Assembly (NCBI GenBank): GCA_017412705.1
Contig: JAFPWS010000044.1
Span: 1-64,000 of the forward strand
Reading direction: 5' to 3'
Length of the DNA stretch: 64,000 nucleotides
DNA from: Prevotella sp.
GTDB taxonomy: Bacteria; Bacteroidota; Bacteroidia; Bacteroidales; Bacteroidaceae
In this document: positions 23,843-33,047 of the stretch, piece after piece
Numbering within the stretch: position 1 is the stretch's first letter
Layout: each line of letters opens with the position of its first letter
The notes under the pieces: model-generated
Databases searched by the model: none
The model's input: the letters and a program-made list of their open reading frames with translations, nothing else
Told to the model about the DNA's origin: nothing
Translations under genes and position numbers: made by a program

Positions 23843-25804
23843 TTATTCTACAACCTTATAACCCCAGATGGTGACACCTGTAGAGCTGTCCAAAGCAGTA
23901 AAGCACGGAGTCTTGACGTCGGTAGGCTCCAAGGTCTGCGGAACCATCACACCCTTGTACTCCGAACCGAGTTTGATGGTGACGTAAGAAGTGCCAGCCT
24001 TGGCAGTCCATGTGCCGGTGGCATCGCCGGAGATGGTACCGTCGGCATTCAGGGTTACGTCGACAGGAACGGCATACTCCTTAGCCTCGTGGTTCAAACC
24101 GTAGCGGTGGCCCAGCAGCTTATACTGGCCGGGGATGTCAGCCGTTGCCACCTTCTGGGCAGCAGCAATACCTGCGCTCTTGATGCCTTCGCCAGTATAT
24201 TCGAACGGAGCAGCGACGAGCCAGCCTTCCTCGTTCTGGTAAACCTGGTGAACACGAACCTGGTGACCCTCGCCCCAATCCTGGAAACGAGTGTGGTAAA
24301 CCAAATAGGTGCGTCCGTCTGGAGCTGCAATGATACTGTTGTGACCTTGTGAACGCTCACCGGAAGTCTCATTGGCACCGCCTGTCAGCAGATTGCCCCA
24401 CTTCGAGTAAGCACCGAAGATGTTGACGCCGCGGTTGCCGTCGTCCTCATCAGGTCCGTAGTTCAGGTAGCGCTGACCGAGCAGGGCCGTAGCACCCTTG
24501 CTGTCGACGTATGGTCCGTCAGGACTGAGCGAACGGAATACGCGCATCTGATAACCGCCGGCAGCCTCCAGGCCTCCGTATGTCACAAACAGGAAGTAGT
24601 AGCCACCGATGTACTCGATGTACGAAGCCTCGCCGGAGGAGTAGTAGCCACCGGCAATCTTCTTGCCGAAGTAAGGATCGGAGTTGCTGCTCTCAGCGTA
24701 TGTCACGTCGTAGTCGCGCAGACCGGTTTCCTCGTCCAGCTCGAGCATGAAGATACCACCGCTCCACGAACCATAGCTCATCCACAGCTTGCCCTCTTCA
24801 TCATAGAACACGCAGGGGTCAATGGCGTTGGGCCAGTGGTTGCCGTAGCTGTCGCTTGGAGCATAGCGCGAAGGCAGCGAAGCCTGCGAGCCAATGACAA
24901 TCTCCAGATCGGTCGACTTATAGGAATCGCCGGAGCGGAATCCACTCATCACGACAGGAGCCTGATAGCGGTAAGGACCCGTGATATTGTCGGCAGTCAG
25001 CATGATGATGCTCGAATACCAGTAGTCGCCATTGACGCTGAGATACATACAATACTTACCCATCTTCTTGTTATAGATGACGTCAGGTGCCCACATGTTG
25101 CCATTGACATCGTAAGAGTCGCTGCCACGCTTCGACCACTCCAGTGCATTGAAGTTGAAGTCGTACTGCTGACCGCCCTTCGTCACCTTTGTCACCTGCG
25201 GAGTGGTGAAGGCGTCGACATTGTCTGCATTAGAGCTGGTAGCAGTAGCCCAAGGTGCCGTGAATGCCTCCCATGACATCAGATTGCTACACTTGGCAGC
25301 GGCACGGTGTGAGCCAAAGATATAGTAGGTGCTGGTAGTCTGGTCCCATACGATGCTGGGATCATGAACACTGACACGCTTCAGGGCAGACGGTCCCTCT
25401 GTCTGAGGATCGTCTTCTGTAGATTCCTGGGCCTGCGTGGTGAAGGACACCTCGTCAGAATATACTACTTCGTCACTCGTCTGAGCGAAACCACGAACAT
25501 AGTAAGTCGTGCTCTTGGCCAGTCCGCCGATGGTCAATACCATGTCCTTGGCGGTAGCATACACCTTTTCATCACTGATTGTAGGATTGGACGTCGTAGC
25601 GTAACAGACACCACGACGGGTGATGTGCGAACCCGTTGCCGTCAGCTTGACGATGGCAGAGTTTGACTGTACAGAGGACACCGACGGTGCTGTCACCGTC
25701 AAGGGCGTAGTGTTACCGTCGTAATGCTGAGTGTTATCGCTACAGGCTGTTGCCATCATTCCGATGGCAAACAGCGCTAAAAGTTTTGAAATATATTGTT
25801 TCAT
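23843..25804 (-). CDS. GH43-family arabinan endo-hydrolase, surface lipoprotein
   Basis: Likely surface endo-arabinanase of 653 residues. The lipobox is MMATACSD (Cys21). A fibronectin III-like module follows (about 38-130, with GVCYATTSNPTISDEKVY and TTYYVRGFAQT). The GH43 domain (about 145-530) has Asp in VSVHDPSIVWDQT, MWAPDVIYNKKMGKYCMYLS, Asp in NAIDPCVFYDEEGKLWMSYG, and Glu in SGEASYIEYIGGYYFLFVTY. A C-terminal beta domain (about 560-653) follows, as in GH43 arabinanases with a C-terminal barrel. It is the fourth gene after SusC, SusD and the glycan-binding protein, where locus-encoded surface endo-enzymes usually sit. Confidence 0.9.
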   Translation of the reverse strand: MKQYISKLLALFAIGMMATACSDNTQHYDGNTTPLTVTAPSVSSVQSNSAIVKLTATGSHITRRGVCYATTSNPTISDEKVYATAKDMVLTIGGLAKSTTYYVRGFAQTSDEVVYSDEVSFTTQAQESTEDDPQTEGPSALKRVSVHDPSIVWDQTTSTYYIFGSHRAAAKCSNLMSWEAFTAPWATATSSNADNVDAFTTPQVTKVTKGGQQYDFNFNALEWSKRGSDSYDVNGNMWAPDVIYNKKMGKYCMYLSVNGDYWYSSIIMLTADNITGPYRYQAPVVMSGFRSGDSYKSTDLEIVIGSQASLPSRYAPSDSYGNHWPNAIDPCVFYDEEGKLWMSYGSWSGGIFMLELDEETGLRDYDVTYAESSNSDPYFGKKIAGGYYSSGEASYIEYIGGYYFLFVTYGGLEAAGGYQMRVFRSLSPDGPYVDSKGATALLGQRYLNYGPDEDDGNRGVNIFGAYSKWGNLLTGGANETSGERSQGHNSIIAAPDGRTYLVYHTRFQDWGEGHQVRVHQVYQNEEGWLVAAPFEYTGEGIKSAGIAAAQKVATADIPGQYKLLGHRYGLNHEAKEYAVPVDVTLNADGTISGDATGTWTAKAGTSYVTIKLGSEYKGVMVPQTLEPTDVKTPCFTALDSSTGVTIWGYKVVE

Positions 25805-25825
25805 AATACAATTCGTTTAAGGGGT

Positions 25826-27772
25826 TTATTCAAATACCAGGTAGCTGCTATCCACTGTGAAGCGGAAATAGAGGTCGTCGGGATCAATCATGTTGATACC
25901 GATATAGTCCTGCGTGTAGGTATTGCCGTCATTGCCCACCATCACACACTTGACGTCGGCAGTGCCATCGCCGTTGTTGGCAATCTTGACGGAGCACTTG
26001 GCACCGTTCATGGCAGCCAGCCAAGCAGCCCAGTCAGCCTGGCCGCCACTCGGTGTGCAGGCGGCATAGCCGTCGCCCCAGCCGAAGTTGTCGGCACGCA
26101 CCACAGCATACTCTGCCAGGTTGGCCTTGTTCAGCACGACGACGAAGTTGTTCCAGTTGGCTACACCGCTGGTGTAGTTGGTGAAGTTGACGGTGCAGAC
26201 CGTATTGGCAGGAATCTGCACGTTGGCTGTATGAGCGCCCCACCAGCCTGTAGAGCAGTCGGCAGCACCCAGGTCCTTGTCGAATACCATGTGGCAGTTG
26301 TCCACAGTGAAGCGGAAGTACATGTCGTCGGGATTGACAGTGTTGATGCCGATATAGTTCTGGTAATAGTCTACGCCGTCTGTTCCGTGCATCACGGCCT
26401 TCACGTCGGCTGTACCGTCGCCATTGTTGGTGATGTAGGCTGTCACCTCGGCACCGTTCATCGCTGCTAACCAGCCAGCCCAGTCTTCCTGACCGCCGCT
26501 CGGCGTGCAGACAGCATAGCCATCGCCCCAACCGAAGTTGTCGGCACGTACCACTGCATACTCCTTGGTCGTCGTGGCATCATTCAGCACGATGACGAAG
26601 TTGTTCCAGTTGGCTACTCCGCTGGTGTAGTTGGTGAAGTTGACCACCTTGGTCTCCATCGGCTCCACCTTGATATTGTCGGTGTGGGCCGACCACCAGC
26701 CGGAAGTATTGTCCTCGGCACCCAGAATGAGCGGAGTAGGAACGACTACGGTCTCGGTGAATGCTGAGAGCTGGTTCACCACGCTGAAGGTCTTCGTAGC
26801 TATGATAGGCTTGTCGGCATTCGCACCCTTGAAGGTCTTGTTGTAGATTACAATGAGTGTCTTCTGGCCCAGCTCCTCATAGTCAGGAATAGCTTCGAAC
26901 TGCAAATCCTCGAAAGTGACGTTCTTGGTGACACCTTGTTCGAAGGTGACGACAGCTGACACGTTTGCCATAGCCTCTTCCAACGGTGTACCCACAAGAA
27001 CCTCAGAAGGAATACCTGTCAGCTCCATTGACAGCGGCTGCTTGTCCTCGGCAGAGGTGCAACCTCCGATAGGCTCGATGTTGGTTGTGAGCCAGTTGAT
27101 ATAGCTGCCCTCCGGCACTAAGAACGCACGGATATTGGTGTTCGAAGCATCGGGATTCAGATTGGCCAGTGCCGAGGTCTGGGTATAGGTCTTGGTCACT
27201 GTACCATTCGTCATCTTGACAATCATACCGCCTCCAGTGCGGTCTAAGGTCAGCGTCACTTTGCCTCCTAACTTCTGGACACCATCATCGGTATCAGTAT
27301 TGAAGGTAAGGTTACTCTCCACCAAGTCGCGGTCGATATAGTCGCCCCACTCAGAGTTTCCACTGGGCTGATTATCATAACGGATGGCGCCATACTCAGT
27401 ATATCCGTCACCGCCACGGTCTACATCGTTGGAGATAATCATGGCGTAGTTCTTATAAGTGTTGGGGGCGTCAGGATTGATGTTCAGCGTGAACTCGGCA
27501 ATCCATTTCGTAGCCTCAGGAATCACATAGTATTTGGAGAACTGGGCCCACCAGCCTGTGCTGAAATCGGTGGCACCGATGGTATACACATCCTCCATCT
27601 GCCCAGACAGGTCTTCACCCTCCTCGGGTTCGTCTTCTTCATCGGCACCCTTCTCCGAGAGCCAGTCAGGGGCATTTATCTTGTAAAGATCAGCACCTTC
27701 ACAACTTGCCAACGTCATGATGCCAAGTGTTGCAACGAAAAGAGCTGAAACAAATTTATTGAGATATTTCAT
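25826..27772 (-). CDS. Surface glycan-binding lipoprotein with three repeated modules
   Basis: A 648-residue lipoprotein (lipobox LASC, Cys24) in the position after SusD where surface glycan-binding proteins lie. An acidic linker (EEDEPEEGEDL) leads to three related beta modules. They begin GATDFSTGWWAQFSKYY (about 67), GAEDNTSGWWSAHTDN (about 353) and GAADCSTGWWGAHTAN (about 505). The last two are close duplicates, sharing NFTNYTSGVANWNNFV, VVRADNFGWGDGYA, CTPSGGQ and the ending DLYFRFTVD or DMYFRFTVD. Between modules 1 and 2 is an Ig-like domain (about 245-345). The conserved Trp pairs are good candidates for sugar stacking. The modules resemble no named carbohydrate-binding family that I can assign. 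Confidence 0.85.
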   Translation of the reverse strand: MKYLNKFVSALFVATLGIMTLASCEGADLYKINAPDWLSEKGADEEDEPEEGEDLSGQMEDVYTIGATDFSTGWWAQFSKYYVIPEATKWIAEFTLNINPDAPNTYKNYAMIISNDVDRGGDGYTEYGAIRYDNQPSGNSEWGDYIDRDLVESNLTFNTDTDDGVQKLGGKVTLTLDRTGGGMIVKMTNGTVTKTYTQTSALANLNPDASNTNIRAFLVPEGSYINWLTTNIEPIGGCTSAEDKQPLSMELTGIPSEVLVGTPLEEAMANVSAVVTFEQGVTKNVTFEDLQFEAIPDYEELGQKTLIVIYNKTFKGANADKPIIATKTFSVVNQLSAFTETVVVPTPLILGAEDNTSGWWSAHTDNIKVEPMETKVVNFTNYTSGVANWNNFVIVLNDATTTKEYAVVRADNFGWGDGYAVCTPSGGQEDWAGWLAAMNGAEVTAYITNNGDGTADVKAVMHGTDGVDYYQNYIGINTVNPDDMYFRFTVDNCHMVFDKDLGAADCSTGWWGAHTANVQIPANTVCTVNFTNYTSGVANWNNFVVVLNKANLAEYAVVRADNFGWGDGYAACTPSGGQADWAAWLAAMNGAKCSVKIANNGDGTADVKCVMVGNDGNTYTQDYIGINMIDPDDLYFRFTVDSSYLVFE

Positions 27773-27798
27773 AATCTTTGTCTTTTAAAGGTTTCTTG

Positions 27799-29574
27799 TT
27801 ATTTGCTCAAGTCTACTACCGGATGTACTGTCCACCCTTTCTTTTTAAAGTATTCAGAGTTGTCTGAATTGAGATTAGCAGAATTTCCCACCAGGTTAGA
27901 GTTAATATTCATATAGTTCTGATAGATGGGGAAGTACTCATGGCCTTTCGCATACTTGTCGAAAGTACTTGCAACACCAGCAGCGCCATAGATAATCTCC
28001 TCTTTGATGTCAGCACCAAGCTTATATGCTCCATGCTCCTTCAACTGCTGCAGGCGGTCGTCGTCGTAGAAGAATCCCCAGCGGATGAGGTCGTAGCAAC
28101 GGCCAGCCTCACAACCGAACTCCTTCGGACGCTCTACATTGGCAATCTGCTCGAAGAACTTGTCGAAATCGAAGTCGTCCTTGTTCAAGTCAGCCAAATT
28201 TGCACGACTACGCACCATGTTAACCCACTTAATAGCATCGTCAGTAGGACCTTTATGGACTTCGTTCTCGCACTCGGCGGCGCGCAGCAGCACGTCAGAG
28301 TAGCGCATGATACGAATGTTGATACCACACTTCAGACCTGTCACAACAGAAGAGTAGAGTCCTGTACGGAAATTGGTGTACTTAGCCACAGGCAGGCCCT
28401 TGTTTGTAGCACTGACGACAACAGAACCGTCGTCTGCCATCTTCTCTGTATAGCACATGTTACCAAGTCCGTCGGAATAGGTCTCCCAGTCATCCTCATA
28501 GGTACCGATGGTCCAATAGAGTCGGGGATCGAGCTTTCCGTCTTTGGTCCTCTCGCCATTCTTGAAGAGGAAGTAGAGCCAAGGTGCTGCTGCCAGGTCC
28601 TGCCAGCTTCCTACGTGAGCCGGAGCAAAGTTGGCCTCTAAAGCGTGCCCCTGAGAAGCATTCTTACTAATGTTCACCGGCGTCCACTCATCGTCAGAAC
28701 CCTGTGAGCCATAGTCCAGGAACTGAACCTCATAGAGGCTCTCTGCATTGTTCTCATAGGCAGAGCCCTCACGGAAGTTGTCACCGTAGTTCTTCATCAG
28801 TTCATACTTACCATAAGTACCTGCAATAATCTCCTTCAAGACAGCGAGAGCTTCGCTGTATTTATGGCGCTGCATCAGTGCACGGGCATAAAAGCCGGCT
28901 GCAGCACCCTTGGTGGCACGACCTTTAGCCCACTCGCCGCCCAAATCCTTGGTGGGCAGCAGCTCCATGGCCGTTGCGAAATCGCTCTCAACCTGGTCCA
29001 ACACGAGGTCGTACTGGACTGTCGGGTCTGTTACGCCTTCCTCATGGTTGGCAGCATAAAGGCCCTCAAGCGTGGAGTATGAGTTGTAATCCAGAATGAT
29101 AGCGGGATTCTGGTAGAAGTTGGCAAGGTTATAGTAGGCCAAGCCGCGAATAAAGAGGGCCTGACCCTTGATACGCTTCATCTTGTCGGAGAGCGCCGTA
29201 TTGTCGCCACCACACTTGGTGACAACGAAGTTGCAGATATTAACGACATAATACCAGTCGCGCCATATCCAGCCAAAATCACCAGCGTCAATCGAAACAT
29301 TCAGGTTGTCGGCAGCCAAGTGGAGCCACGACTGAGCAACGTTCCAAACCTCGTCACCGCGGCAGCACTCCAGTGTATATCCTACTCGGGCGTATGTGCC
29401 CTCCATGCGGGTATGATGATAGCAGGCAATGACAGCATCCTCCAAGTCATCTGCGGTATTGCCAAAAGAACCAGTAGTCGGATCGTTGGGGTTGGTCAGT
29501 TCCAACTTTTCGCTGCACGATGTCAGCGTACCGAAGCCCAGCATCAGGGCAAGTGAAATTTTATATAGTTTCAT
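27799..29574 (-). CDS. susD: SusD/RagB-family nutrient-binding outer-membrane lipoprotein
   Basis: Lipoprotein lid of the SusC channel, 591 residues. The signal ends TLTSCSE (Cys20). The family's N-terminal region NPNDPTTGSFGNTADDLEDAV precedes an array of TPR-like helices (about 65-330: ALFIRGLAYYNLANFYQNP, GFYARALMQRHKYSEALAVL). The C-terminal SusD domain follows, with IRIMRYSDVLLRAAECENEV, VNMVRSRANL and ERPKEFGCEAGRCYDLIRWG. The start is the ATG at 29574; a longer frame to 29637 would add residues before the signal peptide. It lies 62 bases after SusC and 26 before the glycan-binding gene. Confidence 0.96.
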   Translation of the reverse strand: MKLYKISLALMLGFGTLTSCSEKLELTNPNDPTTGSFGNTADDLEDAVIACYHHTRMEGTYARVGYTLECCRGDEVWNVAQSWLHLAADNLNVSIDAGDFGWIWRDWYYVVNICNFVVTKCGGDNTALSDKMKRIKGQALFIRGLAYYNLANFYQNPAIILDYNSYSTLEGLYAANHEEGVTDPTVQYDLVLDQVESDFATAMELLPTKDLGGEWAKGRATKGAAAGFYARALMQRHKYSEALAVLKEIIAGTYGKYELMKNYGDNFREGSAYENNAESLYEVQFLDYGSQGSDDEWTPVNISKNASQGHALEANFAPAHVGSWQDLAAAPWLYFLFKNGERTKDGKLDPRLYWTIGTYEDDWETYSDGLGNMCYTEKMADDGSVVVSATNKGLPVAKYTNFRTGLYSSVVTGLKCGINIRIMRYSDVLLRAAECENEVHKGPTDDAIKWVNMVRSRANLADLNKDDFDFDKFFEQIANVERPKEFGCEAGRCYDLIRWGFFYDDDRLQQLKEHGAYKLGADIKEEIIYGAAGVASTFDKYAKGHEYFPIYQNYMNINSNLVGNSANLNSDNSEYFKKKGWTVHPVVDLSK

Positions 29575-29636
29575 ATTGATAATCATAATGAATTGTATAA
29601 TCGTTGTAAAACGCTTTGCTTGCAAAAAATTATGCA

Positions 29637-32600
29637 TTAGAACGAGAAGAGCACACCTGCCATAAAGCTACGGGCGCTGGGGTATGAACACCAGTTGTAG
29701 CCTGGAGTGAAGGTTCCACCTGCATAGTCTACATTATATCCCTTATACTTGGTAAAGGTGTAGAGATTCTGTGCAGAGACATAGATGCGAGCACCAGAGA
29801 CCACCCCTTTGAACCACTTGTCGGGGAAGTTGTAGCCTAACTCGATGTTAGCAATCTTCCAATAGGCAGCATTCTGAATCTTACGATCGCTGAAATAGTC
29901 GTTCCATCCCTCACCATTTGCTGTAATATAGGTACGGGGAACATCCGAGATATAGGTCAGTCCGTCGGCAGAATAACGGTTAGCATCACCGATGGCAACA
30001 TCCTTATTAGCCCATCCATAGCAAGAGTTCAAGCTATTGTAGATGCCATCAGAAACATGATAGTTCAATGCACCGAAGGTAGAGATGCTGAGGTCGAAGT
30101 TCTTGTACTCTAAGTGAGCACTGATACCAAAGTTGACTTTTGGCAGACCACTGCCAAGTACCACACGGTCGTTGCCATCAATCATGCCGTCGCCGTTAAC
30201 ATCTTTATAAAGGCAGTCACCTATCTGAGCACCTGTCTGAGTGGCATGGTCGTCGATGTCGGCCTGCGTACGGGCTATCCCCTCGTAGACATAACCGTAG
30301 AACTGACCTACTTCCTCACCCACGAAGGTAGCATAGTCGCCTGTGATATACGACTCCTCACCGAAACCAAGCTTAGTCACCTTGTTCTTCAGGGTGCTCA
30401 GGTTGGCACTTACCTGCCACTTCAAGGCGTGGTCGCGGTTACGATAGGTTGCAGAGAATTCGAAACCGCTGTTCTCCATCGAGGCTGCATTCATTGTTAC
30501 GGTCTCGTTTCTTACACCGGCGTTGGCAGGTACGGGAACGCTATACAACAGGTCGGTCGACTTGTTCTTATACCATTCAGCTGTGAACTCCAAGCGATTG
30601 TTCCACATGGCAATGTCAATACCGATATTGGTCGTCGACTTCTTCTCCCAGGCAAGCTGATTGTTTACATAGTCCTCGATAGAAGAACCGTAAACCACCG
30701 AGTTGCCAAAGCTATAGGACATATAACCTGGACGATAGACTGACTGATAAGCATACTCACCGATATTCTCGTTACCCAGTTCACCATAGCTGGCACGAAC
30801 CTTCATCATGTTCACGATGTTATGGTCGATGGGGAAGAACTTTTCCTTGTCAAAGCGCCAACCAACAGAGATTGACGGGAACGTGCCCCAACGGATATCT
30901 TTAGTCAGACGTGAGCTACCGTCACGACGAATAACAAACGACAACAGGTACTTGCCGTCGTAATCATAGTTCAGACGACCGATAATAGAAGTCAAGGCGT
31001 GCTTATATTCATACGATTCAGACTCACGGGTTTCTGCCTTCTGTGGATGCAGATAGTAAGGCTCTGTCAAGTTAATGCCCCATGCATTCAGAAGATGGGT
31101 GTTTTCTTCTTCGTAAGTGATACCGCCTAAAAGATTGACATGATGTAATCCAAAATTACCATCCCATGTTATCGTATTCTCAACCAAGAAGTCTGAGTAG
31201 GTGCGTTTGTTCTCTGTCAGACGTTCATTCGACTTGTCAAGATATACACGGTTACTCTGAATCCAAGCAGCAACCCAAGTCTTGTCCTGTGCATTTGTCT
31301 TACTGTATGAGAGGTTGAGCTTGTAGTTCAGCTTATGGCTCTTCAGCTCCTTACCAATCATCTTAAGCAAGTCAAAATCGGCAGAACCAGTAACTACGAC
31401 ACGGTCAACCAGTGTGTTACGAGTCAGCATGTTATTCACCAGCAAGGGGTTAGAGGCCGAGATATCACCATGAATATCATTATAATAAACACCATAGCCA
31501 TAAGCATCGTAGTTGTAGTTCTTGGCTGCAGGAACCTTATCGTCCAAATACCATGTTGACTCATCGTAAGCCTTAATGGTAGGCTGCATCAGCAATGTAC
31601 CACGCAGCACATTGGTAACGTCGCCATACAGACCCTGTACGTATTCATTAGCATTTGAAAGTCCCATACCGTCCTGACTGGAGTGAGAGTAAACCAAACT
31701 GGTGTGGAACTGGATGAACTTGGTCTCCATCATGTTGTTCACACGAGCGGTGAAGCGGTTGTAGTTAGGACCAGCACCCTCTAAAGTTCCCTTCTGCTGG
31801 AAGTAGTCCAGACCTATATTATAAGTATTATGTGCACCACCACCGCTCAAGTTAATGTTATGGTTCTGGCGAGTACCTGTCTTAAACACCTCTTTGAACC
31901 AGTCTGTATTGGTATCGTCCATAAACTGGTATTTGCCCGTCTCTGCATTCAGACTATAACCTCCTGGAAGCGGAGTGTTCGAGTTGGCGGCAGCCTGTCC
32001 GAGATAGTTGCTGTACTGGTCGGCATTCATCACGTCGTAGGTGCTGCTGGGAATCCAGTCCACACCGAAGTAGCCCTTGTAGTCCACCTTCAGCGGCTGG
32101 TCTTTCTTACCGCCCTTCGTGGTGATGATAACCACACCGTTAGCAGCACGAGAACCGTAGATGGCACCTGCTGATGCATCCTTCAGCACCTGAATGGTCT
32201 CGATGTCGTTGGGCGAGAAGTCGCGGATGGTAGTTCCCATGGGCACACCGTCAATCACATACAGTGGAGCCGTGCTGCCAAACGAACCGATACCACGAAT
32301 ACGCACGGAGGGGTCGGCACCCGGCTGACCGTCGGAGGTAATCTGCACACCCGCTACCTTACCTTCGAGCATGGTAGAGATGTTCGAGTTCGACACACGC
32401 TTCAGCTCTTCGGCATTGACAATAGACACAGCACCTGTCAAGTCGGCCTTCTTCTGGGTACCATAACCCACGACGACCACCTGGTCGAGCATCTGAGAGT
32501 CTGACTCCATCTGAATCTTCTCAATCACCGCACGTCCGCGTACAGCAATCTCGCGATCCTTGTAACCTACATAGCTCACTACGAGCGTTGCATTAGCAGG

Positions 32601-32825
32601 AGCACTAATCTGGAAGTTACCGTCCATGTCGGTCACGCTGCCCGAAGTAGTGCCCTTCACCTTAACAGTTGCTCCAATTAACGGTTCACCGTCTTGGTCA
32701 ACAACCTGACCCGTGACCTTGATAGTCTGCTGGGTCACTGACGCCATAGCAGGGACAGGGCAGACCGTAAGACTGCCAAGCATACCCAGCGACAGCATCG
32801 CAGAGAAGATAACATGTTTTCTCAT
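29637..32825 (-). CDS. susC: SusC/RagA-family TonB-dependent outer-membrane transporter
   Basis: Imports arabinan oligosaccharides with energy from TonB, 1062 residues. A signal peptide (1-29) is followed by a carboxypeptidase-regulatory-like domain (about 33-110: TGQVVDQDGEPLIGATVKVK). The SusC signature and plug domain come next (about 115-235: VVVVGYGTQKKADLTGAV, VIDGVPMGTTIRDFSPNDIE and IQVLKDASAGAIYGSRAANG), then the 22-strand barrel to the C-terminal ARSFMAGVLFSF. The start is chosen at the ATG 32825. A -7 element lies 42 bases upstream at 32868-32875. It is the first gene of the main operon of the locus. Confidence 0.97.
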   Translation of the reverse strand: MRKHVIFSAMLSLGMLGSLTVCPVPAMASVTQQTIKVTGQVVDQDGEPLIGATVKVKGTTSGSVTDMDGNFQISAPANATLVVSYVGYKDREIAVRGRAVIEKIQMESDSQMLDQVVVVGYGTQKKADLTGAVSIVNAEELKRVSNSNISTMLEGKVAGVQITSDGQPGADPSVRIRGIGSFGSTAPLYVIDGVPMGTTIRDFSPNDIETIQVLKDASAGAIYGSRAANGVVIITTKGGKKDQPLKVDYKGYFGVDWIPSSTYDVMNADQYSNYLGQAAANSNTPLPGGYSLNAETGKYQFMDDTNTDWFKEVFKTGTRQNHNINLSGGGAHNTYNIGLDYFQQKGTLEGAGPNYNRFTARVNNMMETKFIQFHTSLVYSHSSQDGMGLSNANEYVQGLYGDVTNVLRGTLLMQPTIKAYDESTWYLDDKVPAAKNYNYDAYGYGVYYNDIHGDISASNPLLVNNMLTRNTLVDRVVVTGSADFDLLKMIGKELKSHKLNYKLNLSYSKTNAQDKTWVAAWIQSNRVYLDKSNERLTENKRTYSDFLVENTITWDGNFGLHHVNLLGGITYEEENTHLLNAWGINLTEPYYLHPQKAETRESESYEYKHALTSIIGRLNYDYDGKYLLSFVIRRDGSSRLTKDIRWGTFPSISVGWRFDKEKFFPIDHNIVNMMKVRASYGELGNENIGEYAYQSVYRPGYMSYSFGNSVVYGSSIEDYVNNQLAWEKKSTTNIGIDIAMWNNRLEFTAEWYKNKSTDLLYSVPVPANAGVRNETVTMNAASMENSGFEFSATYRNRDHALKWQVSANLSTLKNKVTKLGFGEESYITGDYATFVGEEVGQFYGYVYEGIARTQADIDDHATQTGAQIGDCLYKDVNGDGMIDGNDRVVLGSGLPKVNFGISAHLEYKNFDLSISTFGALNYHVSDGIYNSLNSCYGWANKDVAIGDANRYSADGLTYISDVPRTYITANGEGWNDYFSDRKIQNAAYWKIANIELGYNFPDKWFKGVVSGARIYVSAQNLYTFTKYKGYNVDYAGGTFTPGYNWCSYPSARSFMAGVLFSF

Positions 32826-32867
32826 ATTGATAGTTTTAGTTAATAAAATAATTAATAGTTTTGGTTG

Positions 32868-32875
32868 CAAATTTA
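32868..32875 (-). promoter_or_regulatory. -7 promoter element of the SusC operon
   Basis: TAAATTTG on the minus strand. The 170 bases upstream, to the stop of the regulator gene, are the likely binding region for the locus regulator. A small hairpin AATCAGGC/GCCTGATT lies at 33020-33039. Confidence 0.55.
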
Positions 32876-33047
32876 GCAAAAAGGCCCGCTTACGGGGTGG
32901 ATAAAAAGATATATTAGGTGGACAAAACAGGAAAAAGAGGATTTAAACACCCATTTCCTGACTTCGGTGGTGTATCAACCTATTGCGCGTATGCCTGTGA
33001 CAAACGAAGCTCCTGCTTGAAATCAGGCCGAGCCTGATTCAGGGTGG

